Positions 1-7,717 are shown, counted from the stretch's first letter. The stretch: 64,000 nt of DNA from Bacillus cereus group sp. RP43 (GCF_040459645.1 NZ_JARVHQ010000001.1:2914001-2978000); one strand, 5' to 3'. Notes: generated by a model not told the origin, from the sequence alone. Made by a program: numbers and translations.

Positions 1-68
1 CCAATAAGTAAAACCATATAATCCTTTAACATTTTTTTCATACTATGACGTGATAATTTGAATAACAT
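1..68 (-). CDS. ABC transporter permease, BceB/FtsX-like (5' end only)
   Basis: Only the first 22 codons are inside the window. They read MLFKLSRHSMKKMLKDYMVL and enter a hydrophobic segment, which fits the amino terminus of the large FtsX-like permease of bacitracin-type exporters. The ATG at 66-68 is preceded by a GGGGGCGAG ribosome site, and the gene follows the ATPase gene after 11 bases, so the two are one operon. The call rests mainly on this pairing; the diagnostic ten-helix topology lies outside the window. Confidence 0.6.
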   Translation of the reverse strand, partial: MLFKLSRHSMKKMLKDYMVLLI

Positions 69-79
69 AGTCTCGCCCC

Positions 80-847
80 CTACTTCGACTCAGCAGCTGA
101 GCCCATATGAGCAAGCACACCTAAAATGTCTTGATAGAAATTTTCTCGAGTCCCTTGACGCTTTAACTCTTTATAAAGAAGACCATCTTGAATGAATAAA
201 ATACGCTCACAGTAACTTGCACTAAACGCATCATGTGTGACCATTAAAATACTTACATTGTGATTTTCATGTAAATCTTGCATCGCTTCTAATAAACTTT
301 TTGCATTTTTACTATCAAGTGCCCCTGTCGGTTCATCTGCTAATACGATTGCCGGATTATGTACTAAAGCTCGTGCTGCCGCTGTTCTTTGCTTTTGCCC
401 ACCAGAAACAGCAGTCGGATATTTTGTTAAAATTTCAGTAATCCCTAATTTCTTTGCTACTTCATTTACTTTTCCAGTAATCTCACTTGACGGTACGCCT
501 TGCAGGGAGAGTGGTAAAGCGATATTTTCATAAATTGATAAATTTTCTAGTAGATTAAAGTCTTGAAAAATAAATCCTAATTTTTGAGAACGAAAATCTG
601 ATAATGCATTACCCTTCATAGAAGTAATATTTGTACCCGCTATTGTTACACTGCCACCTGTCGCTTGATCAAGTGTACTAATCACATTTAGTAATGTCGT
701 TTTTCCAGATCCAGAAGGACCCATAATCCCTACAAACTCCCCTTCTTTAATACTTAATGAAACACCCCTTAATGCTTTTGACTGATTCTCATTTCTTTTC
801 CCATACGTTTTTTCTACACGTTCTACAGTAACTACGTTTGTTGACAT
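80..847 (-). CDS. ABC transporter ATP-binding protein, BceA/MacB type
   Basis: The ATPase subunit of an exporter of the bacitracin/antimicrobial-peptide detoxification kind, 255 aa. Visible are Walker A GPSGSGKTT near residue 43, a Q-loop FQDFNLL, signature VSGGQKQR, Walker B VLADEPTGALDS and the H-loop MVTHD. The reading frame is open to a GTG at 856, but the ATG at 847 (MSTNVVTV) has GGAG eight bases upstream and is preferred. It is co-transcribed with the permease that follows. A BceR-like dyad lies about 180 bp upstream. Such systems usually sit next to a histidine kinase and response regulator; none is encoded on the upstream side here. Confidence 0.88.
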   Translation of the reverse strand: MSTNVVTVERVEKTYGKRNENQSKALRGVSLSIKEGEFVGIMGPSGSGKTTLLNVISTLDQATGGSVTIAGTNITSMKGNALSDFRSQKLGFIFQDFNLLENLSIYENIALPLSLQGVPSSEITGKVNEVAKKLGITEILTKYPTAVSGGQKQRTAAARALVHNPAIVLADEPTGALDSKNAKSLLEAMQDLHENHNVSILMVTHDAFSASYCERILFIQDGLLYKELKRQGTRENFYQDILGVLAHMGSAAESK

Positions 848-1029
848 CTCTTTCACTCCATCCCTTTTGTATAAAATTAATTTCTCACATATTTCTTATC
901 TTTTTCTCACGTAAATCCTTAAGTTTTTTTAAATTTTTCTAACAAAATTAGATACATAAGTAGAATGAACCTATTTCCTCTTTCATATTCTCACTTTTCT
1001 AAAACTCGTTCCTTCGATTTCCCTTACAT

Positions 1030-1053
1030 TTACCTTACATTTTTGTAAGGTAA
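1030..1053. promoter_or_regulatory. 24-bp dyad, candidate BceR-type operator
   Basis: TTACCTTACA and TGTAAGGTAA form a perfect inverted repeat around four T residues. The core TTACA-N4-TGTAA matches the TNACA-N4-TGTAA pattern known for BceR/PsdR-family response regulators. It lies upstream of the BceAB-like ABC operon on the minus strand, the expected place for its activator. The assignment is an inference from motif and context. Confidence 0.6.
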
Positions 1054-1075
1054 ACAAGAAAACACACAACTTCAT

Positions 1076-1116
1076 AAAAGCATTTCTTTGTAATGAGAAA
1101 TGCTTTTTATTTTGTT
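1076..1116. terminator. Hairpin with T-run
   Basis: AAAAGCATTTCT pairs with AGAAATGCTTTT across an 8-base loop and is followed by a T-rich stretch on the plus strand; the A-run gives a T-run on the minus strand too. No gene on either strand ends immediately before it, so it may insulate the DUF2975 pair from the ABC operon promoter. Confidence 0.55.
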
Positions 1117-1235
1117 AAAATTAAAAGGGTATTTTAATAACAATAATCACATAATAAAAAACAATATAATTTTATTGTAAAACAATAAATCCTATGATAA
1201 AATCATGTTGTTATTACATAAGCGAGGTGCTTTTT

Positions 1236-1718
1236 ATGAAACAAGTTACGACACTTTTTTTAAAGCTAGCTATTATTTTTATAGGAATCCCAGTTCTTGC
1301 ATTGTGTATATTTTTGGTGCCTAAGATCGGGAGTTTTGCTGGAGAATTGTATCCAGATATCGCTTATATGAAATCTCTCGTTTTAATCGATATGTACGCG
1401 GTAGCGATACCTTTTTACTTTGCTCTGTATCAGGCTTTTAAACTTTTAAGCTATATTGATAAGAACCAAGCGTTCTCGGAATTATCGGTAAAGGCTTTAA
1501 AGAATATAAAATACTGTGCCATCACGATCAGTACCTTGTACTTGCTAGGTATGCCACTCTACTATCTCATGGCGAAAAAAATTGATCCTCCAAGTTTCAT
1601 ACCAATCGGATTGACCATCATTTTCGCCTCTATGGTGATCGCCGTTTTTGCTGCTGTTCTCCAAAGACTTTTACAAGAAGCTATTAATATAAAATCAGAA
1701 AATGATTTAACGGTCTGA
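1236..1718 (+). CDS. DUF2975 family membrane protein (YoaS-like)
   Basis: A 160-aa integral membrane protein with four hydrophobic segments at roughly residues 5-25, 45-65, 90-115 and 125-150, matching the DUF2975 pattern. The frame is open from 1194, but the ATG at 1236 has GCGAGGTG placed 8-10 bases upstream and gives a typical start (MKQVTTLFLK). It is directly followed by a Cro-like HTH gene; the same pair occurs in Bacillus subtilis as yoaS-yozG. The function of the family is unknown. A regulator and membrane partner acting together is a reasonable guess from gene order. Confidence 0.8.
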   Translation: MKQVTTLFLKLAIIFIGIPVLALCIFLVPKIGSFAGELYPDIAYMKSLVLIDMYAVAIPFYFALYQAFKLLSYIDKNQAFSELSVKALKNIKYCAITISTLYLLGMPLYYLMAKKIDPPSFIPIGLTIIFASMVIAVFAAVLQRLLQEAINIKSENDLTV

Positions 1719-1728
1719 GGTGGAGGAT

Positions 1729-1947
1729 ATGGCAATTATTATTAATATTGATGTGATGTTAGCAAAACGAAAAATGAGCGTAACGGAGCTTTCGGAGAGG
1801 GTCGGGATTACGATGGCGAATCTTTCCATTCTGAAAAATGGGAAAGCAAAAGCGGTTCGTTTTTCAACATTAGAAGCGATATGTAAGATTTTAGATTGTC
1901 AACCAGGTGATATTTTGGAGTACAAAAGCGACGAATACACTCAATAA
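1729..1947 (+). CDS. Cro/CI-type HTH transcriptional regulator (YozG-like)
   Basis: A 72-aa single-domain helix-turn-helix protein. Residues about 15-35 (MSVTELSERVGITMANLSIL) form the HTH with the typical KNGKAKAVRFSTLEAICKIL continuation seen in the YozG/HTH_26 group. The ATG at 1729 is preceded by GAGGTGGAGG and is preferred to the in-frame GTG at 1720, which has no spaced ribosome site. It starts 11 bases after the DUF2975 gene, so the pair is one transcription unit. Its TAA stop lies inside the ATAAA that borders the following bcr1-like repeat, so the element sits exactly behind the gene without damaging it. Confidence 0.87.
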   Translation: MAIIINIDVMLAKRKMSVTELSERVGITMANLSILKNGKAKAVRFSTLEAICKILDCQPGDILEYKSDEYTQ

Positions 1948-2101
1948 AGTGAAACTTTAATCAGTGGGGATTTTGTTCATCCCCCACTGATTATTAGCCT
2001 TCACCAATCGGGCTTTTACGGGTAGCCCGACTCCCACCTAACTTCTTTGCTCCAGCTGAATTTTGAGGTGGAGTCTTACTGCCCGCAAATAGCGGGATAA
2101 A
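1944..2101. repeat. bcr1-like repeat, full copy with ATAAA borders
   Basis: A 148-bp unit (1949-2096) beginning GTGAAACTTTAATCAGTGGG and ending AAATAGCGGG, bounded on both sides by ATAAA (1944-1948 and 2097-2101; TTTAT on the other strand). It carries internal inverted repeats such as CAGTGGGGA/ATCCCCCACTG and CGGGCT/AGCCCG. A near-identical 149-bp copy with the same borders lies at 49819-49977. Size, TTTAT borders and host fit the B. cereus-group bcr1 element, which is described as mobile-like and structured; that name is from memory of the literature, not from a search. Confidence 0.8.
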
Positions 2102-2152
2102 AACAGATAACAACTTTCTTCAACCAATGGGATTAGATTGTGAAATTAAGAT

Positions 2153-2180
2153 GAAGGGATAGCAATTAAGCTATCCCTTC
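2153..2180. terminator. Hairpin between yozG-like gene and thrS
   Basis: GAAGGGATAGC pairs perfectly with GCTATCCCTTC across six bases. The T-run is weak on both strands. It can end the DUF2975/HTH transcript, from which it is separated by the bcr1-like element, or the convergent thrS transcript. Confidence 0.5.
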
Positions 2181-2265
2181 TCTACGTTTATTATTGTTAT
2201 TTAATATATCTTTAATTATTTTAACTTCAGCATTACATATTAATGGTGTGTTTTATTATCAATCT

Positions 2266-4185
2266 CTATTTCCTATTTTTTATTTCCTCCTTCATACTTT
2301 CCACAAACGCATCTAGTTCAACAACTTCTGACTTCTCTTCACCATATTTCCGTACATTTACAGCTTCGCTTTCCATTTCCTTATCCCCAATAACAAGAAC
2401 ATACGGAACTTTTTGCATTTGCGCTTCTCTAATTTTATATCCTAACTTTTCATCTCGTATATCTCGTTCGACACGAATTCCGGCTTGTGCTAATTTATCT
2501 GCAATCCTATTTGCATATTGTTCATGCACTGCATTTGAAACTGGAATTACTTTCACTTGAACTGGTGCCACCCATACTGGGAACGCACCTCCAAAGTGTT
2601 CAATTAATATTGCTAAGAAACGGTCTAAAGACCCTAAAACTGCTCGGTGAATGACAACCGGTTTTCTTTTTTCATTATTTTCATCTATATAATTTAAATC
2701 AAATTTCTCTGGCATTTGGAAATCAAGCTGAATTGTTCCGCATTGATGACTTCTATTTAAAGCATCTTTAATGTGGAAATCAATTTTTGGTCCGTAAAAT
2801 GCACCGTCACCTTCATTTAATCTATATTTATAATTTAATGCTTGTAATACATTTGCTAATGCCGCTTCCGCTTGCTCCCATAATTTATCATCACCCATTG
2901 AATCTTCTGGACGAGTAGAAAGTTCTACTTCATATTCGAATCCAAAAGTTTTATATACGTAATCAATCTGGGCCATTACGGATTTGATTTCATCTTCAAT
3001 TTGTTCTGGTGTTACAAATAAATGAGCATCATCTTGGCAGAAAGTACGAACTCTTAATAACCCGTTTAAAGCCCCGCTAAATTCATGTCGATGTACTTGA
3101 CCGAATTCACACATGCGAATCGGTAATTCGCGATAAGAATGCAATTTATTTTTAAACATAAGCATATGTCCTGGGCAATTCATCGGTTTTAATGCGAAAC
3201 TTTTTTTGTCTACTTCAGAGAAATACATATTATCTTTATAATGTCCCCAGTGTCCTGACTTCTCCCATAATTCTTGATTCATCATAAATGGAGTACGCAC
3301 TTCTTGATAATTGTACTCTTTTTGAATTTCTCTTAAAAATGCTTCTAATTCATTGCGGATAATCTGTCCTTTCGGCAAGTAAAACGGCATTCCTGGAGCC
3401 TCTTCAGAAAACATAAATAACTCTAATTCACTACCTAACTTACGATGATTTCTTTTTGCTGCTTCTTCAACAAAATGTAAATACTCTTCTAATTCTTTTT
3501 GAGAAGAGAATGCAACACCATAAATACGCTGAAGCACTTGATTGTTACTATCTCCTCGCCAATATGCACCTGAAACGTGAGTTAATTGGAATGCTTTCAA
3601 ATAACCTGTAGATGGTAAATGTGGTCCTCTACATAAATCTACAAATTCACCTTGTTTATATAGTGTTACACTTTCCTCATTAGGAATTGCTTCTAAAAGC
3701 TCTAATTTCAAGTGATCATTCATTTCTTGAAACAGTTTTGCTGCTTCTTCTCGAGAAACCTCTATTCGCTCTATATTTATATTTTCTTTTATAATATTTT
3801 TCATTTCTTTTTCGATTTTTGGTAAATCTTCTACGTTTACACTACTTGGAAGATTCATATCATAATAAAATCCATTCTCAATAACTGGTCCTACTCCAAG
3901 CTTCACGTCACCATAAATTCTTTTCACAGCTTGCGCTAAAATATGTGCCGCAGAGTGTCTTGCAATTTCTACACCTTCATTTGAATCAATAGTAATAATT
4001 TCTACTTCTGCATTCTCTTCAATGTTTCGGCGTAAATCAAAAGACTGCTCATTAACTTTTCCTGCGACTGCTTTCTTTTTCAAGCTACTACTAATTGCCC
4101 CAGCGATTTCTTCTAAAGTAATTCCTTTCGCAAATTCTTTAACACTACCATCTGGAAATTTAATTTCAATCATCTGTTCTTTCAT
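2266..4185 (-). CDS. thrS: Threonyl-tRNA synthetase
   Basis: Charges tRNA-Thr in the cytoplasm. The 639-aa length is normal. An N-terminal TGS domain (about 1-65) is followed by the editing domain with the RHSAAHILAQAVKR HxxxH motif, then the class II catalytic core with MNCPGHMLMF, a motif 2 region around VHRHEFSGAL and motif 3 near AVLGSLDRFLAIL, and a C-terminal anticodon-binding domain (VQVKVIPVSN onward). The ATG has GGAGAG seven bases upstream. Two tandem T-box leaders precede it, so it should be induced by uncharged tRNA-Thr. The double leader suggests the inducible ThrZ-type paralogue, with a second thrS elsewhere; that is inference. Confidence 0.96.
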   Translation of the reverse strand: MKEQMIEIKFPDGSVKEFAKGITLEEIAGAISSSLKKKAVAGKVNEQSFDLRRNIEENAEVEIITIDSNEGVEIARHSAAHILAQAVKRIYGDVKLGVGPVIENGFYYDMNLPSSVNVEDLPKIEKEMKNIIKENINIERIEVSREEAAKLFQEMNDHLKLELLEAIPNEESVTLYKQGEFVDLCRGPHLPSTGYLKAFQLTHVSGAYWRGDSNNQVLQRIYGVAFSSQKELEEYLHFVEEAAKRNHRKLGSELELFMFSEEAPGMPFYLPKGQIIRNELEAFLREIQKEYNYQEVRTPFMMNQELWEKSGHWGHYKDNMYFSEVDKKSFALKPMNCPGHMLMFKNKLHSYRELPIRMCEFGQVHRHEFSGALNGLLRVRTFCQDDAHLFVTPEQIEDEIKSVMAQIDYVYKTFGFEYEVELSTRPEDSMGDDKLWEQAEAALANVLQALNYKYRLNEGDGAFYGPKIDFHIKDALNRSHQCGTIQLDFQMPEKFDLNYIDENNEKRKPVVIHRAVLGSLDRFLAILIEHFGGAFPVWVAPVQVKVIPVSNAVHEQYANRIADKLAQAGIRVERDIRDEKLGYKIREAQMQKVPYVLVIGDKEMESEAVNVRKYGEEKSEVVELDAFVESMKEEIKNRK

Positions 4186-4207
4186 TTTTCATCTCTCCAT
4201 TTCATAA

Positions 4208-4450
4208 TAAAAAGCACACTCATCCCTAAAATAGGGACGAGTGTGCTTTTACCCGTGGTTCCACCCAGATTCCCATCGTAAACATACAATGGCTTCTTTT
4301 ACGGTAACGTCGCTTACACGGCACTAGTTACTTGATTTCCCCAGTGCAGCTCTAAGGTGGTAAGTTATTTTTCTGCGTTAGGAAGTTCTCAGCTCTACTT
4401 CCTTCTCTGTATAACCGTTTAAAATAACTCGTGTCCTTTTCTTCGCTTAT
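4208..4450 (-). promoter_or_regulatory. T-box leader 1 (proximal) of thrS
   Basis: On the minus strand the leader contains the conserved T-box TGGGTGGAACCACGGGT (4251-4267) directly before a strong terminator hairpin, AAAAGCACACTC pairing with GAGTGTGCTTTT (4210-4250). Further upstream is a stem I region with an ACCACC tract at 4356-4361; ACC is a threonine codon and is the likely specifier. It lies immediately upstream of the thrS start. The mechanism, antitermination by uncharged tRNA, is known for the family. Confidence 0.92.
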
Positions 4451-4464
4451 TATGAAATTAAATA

Positions 4465-4710
4465 TAAAAAAGCATATTCATCCCTAATAAATAGGGACGA
4501 ATATGCTTATATTCGTGGTTCCACCCAGATTCCCATCACAAAAAACATAATGGCTTCTTTTACGGTAACGTCGTTTACACGGCACTAGTTACTTGATTTC
4601 CCCAGTGCAGCTCTAAGGTGGTAAGTTATTTTTCTGCGTTAGGAAGTTCTCAGCTTTCCTTCCTTCTCTGTATAACCGTTTAAAATAACTCGTGTCCTTT
4701 TCTTTGCTTT
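4465..4710 (-). promoter_or_regulatory. T-box leader 2 (distal) of thrS
   Basis: A second, nearly identical T-box. The T-box core (4511-4526), the terminator hairpin AAGCATATTC/GAATATGCTT (4470-4508) and the ACCACC specifier region (4617-4622) are all present. The stem I portion is almost base-identical to the proximal copy, whereas the two terminators share only the loop-side TCCCTA part and differ at the stem base. This points to a duplication followed by divergence or homogenisation. Both must be read through for thrS expression. Confidence 0.92.
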
Positions 4711-4737
4711 TATAAGTACATCCATTAATTGTTATTT

Positions 4738-4766
4738 ACTATATCCTATTCATTTTATTTTTACAA
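4738..4766 (-). promoter_or_regulatory. Sigma-A promoter of thrS
   Basis: TTGTAA (4761-4766), a 17-bp spacer and TATAGT (4738-4743) on the minus strand, immediately upstream of the distal T-box. Spacing and boxes fit a vegetative promoter. Confidence 0.65.
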
Positions 4767-4790
4767 GTGTTAAAAATATATTTTTTATTC

Positions 4791-4825
4791 AAAAAAAAGA
4801 AACCAAAAACATTTTTTGGTTTCCA
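4791..4825 (-). terminator. Terminator after rluF
   Basis: On the minus strand GGAAACCAAAAAA is followed by a short loop, TTTTTGGTTTC and a run of T residues. It begins about 10 bases after the rluF stop. Confidence 0.75.
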
Positions 4826-4835
4826 CTTCTCTTTT

Positions 4836-5552
4836 TTACCAATCTTGTGGTTCGTAATTCAAGTCTGAAAATAGGCGTTTTTTCTCTTTTTTCGATAAAT
4901 CTCTCCACTGTCCGACTGGTAAATTATTCAACTCAATATTCATAATTCTCGTACGTTTTAACGTGTATACTTGATAACCTAAAGCTTCACACATACGGCG
5001 AATTTGACGATTCAACCCTTGTGTTAAAATAATTTGGAACTCATATTTTGATAACTGTGTAATCTCACAAGGAAGCGTTTTTGTATCTAAAATTTTAACA
5101 CCTGCTGCCATTTTCTCTAAAAACTCCGGTGTAATCGGCTTATCTACTGAAACGATATATTCTTTCTCATGTTTGTTTTCAGCACGTAAAATCTCATTAA
5201 CGATATCGCCATCATTCGTTAACAAAATTAAACCGTCTGAGTCTTTGTCGAGACGTCCGATGTGATTAATTCGTAAAGGATGATTCACTAAATCGATAAT
5301 GTTACCTTTTACGGCTTTTTCACTTGTACATGTAATACCTACTGGTTTATTTAAAGCGATATACACATGGTCTCGAGCAATACGAAGTTGCTCTCCATTT
5401 ACTCGTACGTCATCACCTGGATTTACTTGGTCACCAATTTTTGCAACCTTACCGTTAATAATTACTCTTCTTTCATTAATTAACTTATCTGCTCCACGTC
5501 GAGACGCTTTTCCAGCTTCACTAATAAATTTATTTATACGCAAGTTAGGCAC
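4836..5552 (-). CDS. rluF: 23S rRNA pseudouridine synthase, RluF type
   Basis: Converts a uridine in 23S rRNA (U2604 in E. coli for RluF) to pseudouridine. An N-terminal S4 RNA-binding domain (about 3-60, KFISEAGKASRRGADKLI) precedes the RsuA/RluB/E/F catalytic domain with the GRLDKDSDGLILLTNDG motif holding the catalytic Asp, and the family signature GLNRQIRRMCEALGYQV. The RTRIMNI segment is typical of RluF. The frame opens at a GTG (5552) only two bases from AAGG; the TTG at 5543, giving the usual RINKFISEAG start, has better spacing and may be the true start. A terminator follows directly. Confidence 0.9.
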   Translation of the reverse strand: MPNLRINKFISEAGKASRRGADKLINERRVIINGKVAKIGDQVNPGDDVRVNGEQLRIARDHVYIALNKPVGITCTSEKAVKGNIIDLVNHPLRINHIGRLDKDSDGLILLTNDGDIVNEILRAENKHEKEYIVSVDKPITPEFLEKMAAGVKILDTKTLPCEITQLSKYEFQIILTQGLNRQIRRMCEALGYQVYTLKRTRIMNIELNNLPVGQWRDLSKKEKKRLFSDLNYEPQDW

Positions 5553-5958
5553 ATCCTTTTCATAAAAAATTTCAAGCTCACACTGCTTCTACCGTACAAT
5601 ACAAAAGGGTAAGCCTCCTATTATAACTTAAATATATTAACATGAAAGGGTATATGACGTCTTCACTTAATTACATGTTTATTAGAAAACAATTGGTCCT
5701 CTTTTCCTTTTCACATCAAACTGTCTAGCAGTCAATAGATTAACCGTTGAATATAACATCATTTATTTACTTTTTTCATAGATAATATACCGATATAAGT
5801 TTGATTAATAATGCCTAAATAACTCACAATATGTGAAAAGCAAAAAGAATCCTTTTGAAAATTTTATACAAAAAGATTTTTAATAATTATAACCTTTAAT
5901 TGAAAACATCATTCAATATCGTTCAATAAACAAAGTACTCTCAAAAGCCCTTAATTTT
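5553..5958. other. Intergenic region, no gene seen
   Basis: About 400 bp of AT-rich sequence between the VOC gene and rluF. It should contain the rluF promoter. No open frame with a ribosome site, strong dyad or RNA signature was found. Confidence 0.5.
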
Positions 5959-6324
5959 TTACGCTTCAATATTTTCTTCACATACTCCAAAAAGAAGCCC
6001 TTGATTATCTATACAATAAGCAAAGTAGCCCATATTAGGAATAGCAGTTTTAGGTACAACTACTTGTCCACCATTTTCAATAACTTTATTTATGTACTCA
6101 TCAACTGAAGATACTTCAATAGAATTAGTCGTCCTAGTAGCACCATCAGGGGATTTCATTAATCCACCATCGATACCGGATCTATCACTCTCACCTGTAA
6201 TTATGAACCAATATTCATGTGGCCCAGGCATTTTTTCAAACTTCCATCCAAAACTATTTGTATAAAATTGAATAGCTTCTTCAGGGTTTGGAACTTGCAA
6301 TTCAAATCTTAAAACTTTACTCAT
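5959..6324 (-). CDS. VOC (glyoxalase/bleomycin resistance) superfamily protein
   Basis: A 121-aa protein built from two beta-alpha-beta-beta-beta units. The start KVLRFELQVPNPEEAIQFYTNSFGWKFE and the end TAIPNMGYFAYCIDNQGLLFGVCEEN are typical for metal-binding VOC enzymes of the CFP-30/YdhR-like group. Substrate is not evident. The ATG has a GGGGG site seven bases upstream. The promoter is well defined and its spacer holds a GAAC-N4-GTTC dyad also seen at two other promoters in the window, so the gene is probably repressed until a stress or ligand signal. Confidence 0.85.
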   Translation of the reverse strand: MSKVLRFELQVPNPEEAIQFYTNSFGWKFEKMPGPHEYWFIITGESDRSGIDGGLMKSPDGATRTTNSIEVSSVDEYINKVIENGGQVVVPKTAIPNMGYFAYCIDNQGLLFGVCEENIEA

Positions 6325-6338
6325 TTAAATACCCCCTC

Positions 6339-6385
6339 TTGTTCTTGTATAAAGTAATTACACAAGAACAAACGTTCTATATCAA
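6339..6385 (-). promoter_or_regulatory. VOC promoter with overlapping operators
   Basis: TTGATA (6380-6385), 17 bp, TGTAAT (6357-6362). AGAACAAACGTTCT (core GAAC-N4-GTTC at 6366-6377) fills the spacer. A second perfect 10-bp inverted repeat, TTGTTCTTGT (6339-6348) and ACAAGAACAA (6362-6371), brackets the -10 box. The same GAAC-N4-GTTC layout recurs at the yolD-like and mepB promoters. Confidence 0.7.
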
Positions 6386-6421
6386 CTTTATCTAAACCAG
6401 CTATTTTAATAAGTTCTAACT

Positions 6422-7057
6422 TTATTTCGAAGCTGCAACAGACCATTCTTCCTTCCGTATAACTTGCTTTCCATTTATATTTTCAACATACTCTTTTACA
6501 TTTGCTAACTGATATAACTCTGGGAAAATTTCTTTCATATAACGTTCATGTGCTATTTCATCTTGCCAATAAGTTAATACTATGTAACGATTTTCAGTCT
6601 TTAAAGACTTCCCAACAACTCCACCTAACATCCCTTTTGCATCTTCCATTCCTTTATTCCAAATTGTTTCTTGCGTATGTAAAAAATGCTTTTCTTTTCC
6701 TTCTTTCACATCGCAAATTGCAACTCTTACAAATGACCCTTGTGCAATTACGTCTTTCAAAGGAGTTTCTGTTATATCATACAACGTTTGAAACATTTCA
6801 ATATTACAGGAAATATATGTGCCGTCTTGATTACTATTTAGAAAAATTGTATCATGAGCATCATTCATGAATGATTGATATACATTTCTATCCTTCCATA
6901 AAGTATACACACACGCTTCAGCTTCAGCTTCATTCCACCCACCAAATTGTCCATAGAATCCGTCTAAATACTGTAAATCACGCCATTTTTCTTGCGCATC
7001 AGAAAACAATTCCCTTTTCTCTTCTTCCACCTTGCAAAATATTGTTTTTAATAGCAT
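6422..7057 (-). CDS. DUF4937 (YdbC-like) protein with two ABM-like repeats
   Basis: A 211-aa cytoplasmic protein. The two halves look like repeated antibiotic-monooxygenase-type (dimeric alpha/beta barrel) units: MLLKTIFCKVEEEKRELFSD with YTLWKDRNVYQSFMND, and SFVRVAICDVKEGKEKHFLH with VLTYWQDEIAHERYMKE. Each has the conserved aromatic WxD...Y/F..fm pattern before a helix. No catalytic function is known to me for this family. It lies upstream of the VOC gene on the same strand, but the VOC gene has its own promoter in between, so they need not be co-transcribed. Confidence 0.78.
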   Translation of the reverse strand: MLLKTIFCKVEEEKRELFSDAQEKWRDLQYLDGFYGQFGGWNEAEAEACVYTLWKDRNVYQSFMNDAHDTIFLNSNQDGTYISCNIEMFQTLYDITETPLKDVIAQGSFVRVAICDVKEGKEKHFLHTQETIWNKGMEDAKGMLGGVVGKSLKTENRYIVLTYWQDEIAHERYMKEIFPELYQLANVKEYVENINGKQVIRKEEWSVAASK

Positions 7058-7302
7058 TTCTAATCCCCCTTATGATACGATCCATCTCCCACTTGCAACA
7101 ATTTGTTTACATAATAAAATTATGTAAACAAATTATATCTGCTTTTATACTCCATACACAAATAACCATTTTTAGTTACTCTAAATCTATCAAACCACCA
7201 AATTGATTTTATTTCAAATAATTCGGAATTTAAAGGGAATGTAATCCTATACGGATTACATCTCACTATTAACTCATTTACTATTTCAAAATAAAAAAAT
7301 GA

Positions 7303-7331
7303 TTGCATTTCACTAATTGTATATCTATAAT
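7303..7331 (+). promoter_or_regulatory. Promoter of the glycine-riboswitch transcript
   Basis: TTGCAT (7303-7308), a 17-bp spacer and a consensus TATAAT (7326-7331) lie 55 bp upstream of the tandem riboswitch on the plus strand. Confidence 0.75.
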
Positions 7332-7385
7332 GTGTTTATTGATTCTATACACAATCAATGCGTTTACGTTTTTAATTTTATAATT

Positions 7386-7660
7386 CGGATGAACCATTCA
7401 GGAGAAGATCTATTGATCTACCGACGGGGCAAAAAGTTGCTGAACCAACTTTGAAACTCTCAGGTCTTGTTTACAAGTAGAACTGCATGGGGACGAATCT
7501 CTGGAGAGACTCCCTCTCGCTTCATATAGCGCGGAGGAAAACGAGCACCGAAGGAGCAAATCCGCTACTATAGCGGATAATCTCTCAGGTAAAAGGACAG
7601 AGACAAGCGAAAGAAAAAGCCGATTTGTATCGGTTTATTTTTCTATCCCTTGTTTCTCCA
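7386..7660 (+). promoter_or_regulatory. Tandem glycine riboswitch with expression platform
   Basis: Two successive gcvT-type aptamers are visible. The first has CAGGAGAAGAT, CCGACGGGGCAAA and AACTCTCAGGT; the second has CTCTGGAGAGACT, CACCGAAGGAGCAAA and AATCTCTCAGGTAAAAGGAC. They lie in tandem as in cooperative glycine switches. Downstream, AGAAAAAGCCGAT can pair with ATCGGTTTATTTTTCT (7612-7644), and GAGACAAG of the second aptamer end can pair with CTTGTTTC (7650-7657), giving alternative structures for an expression platform. The next gene is an AGCS amino-acid symporter, so the switch probably senses the carried glycine. Confidence 0.93.
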
Positions 7661-7717
7661 GAGACCATTTCATTTCCTTGAAGTGGTTTTTATTTTTTCT
7701 AAAAAAGGAGAATACAG

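Noticed and set aside
2243..2560. 105-aa plus-strand frame
   Set aside because: Lies antisense to the conserved C-terminus of thrS and has no ribosome site.
7120..7308. 62-aa minus-strand frame between the DUF4937 gene and the riboswitch
   Set aside because: No ribosome site before its ATG, odd composition, and its start overlaps the -35 box of the riboswitch promoter.
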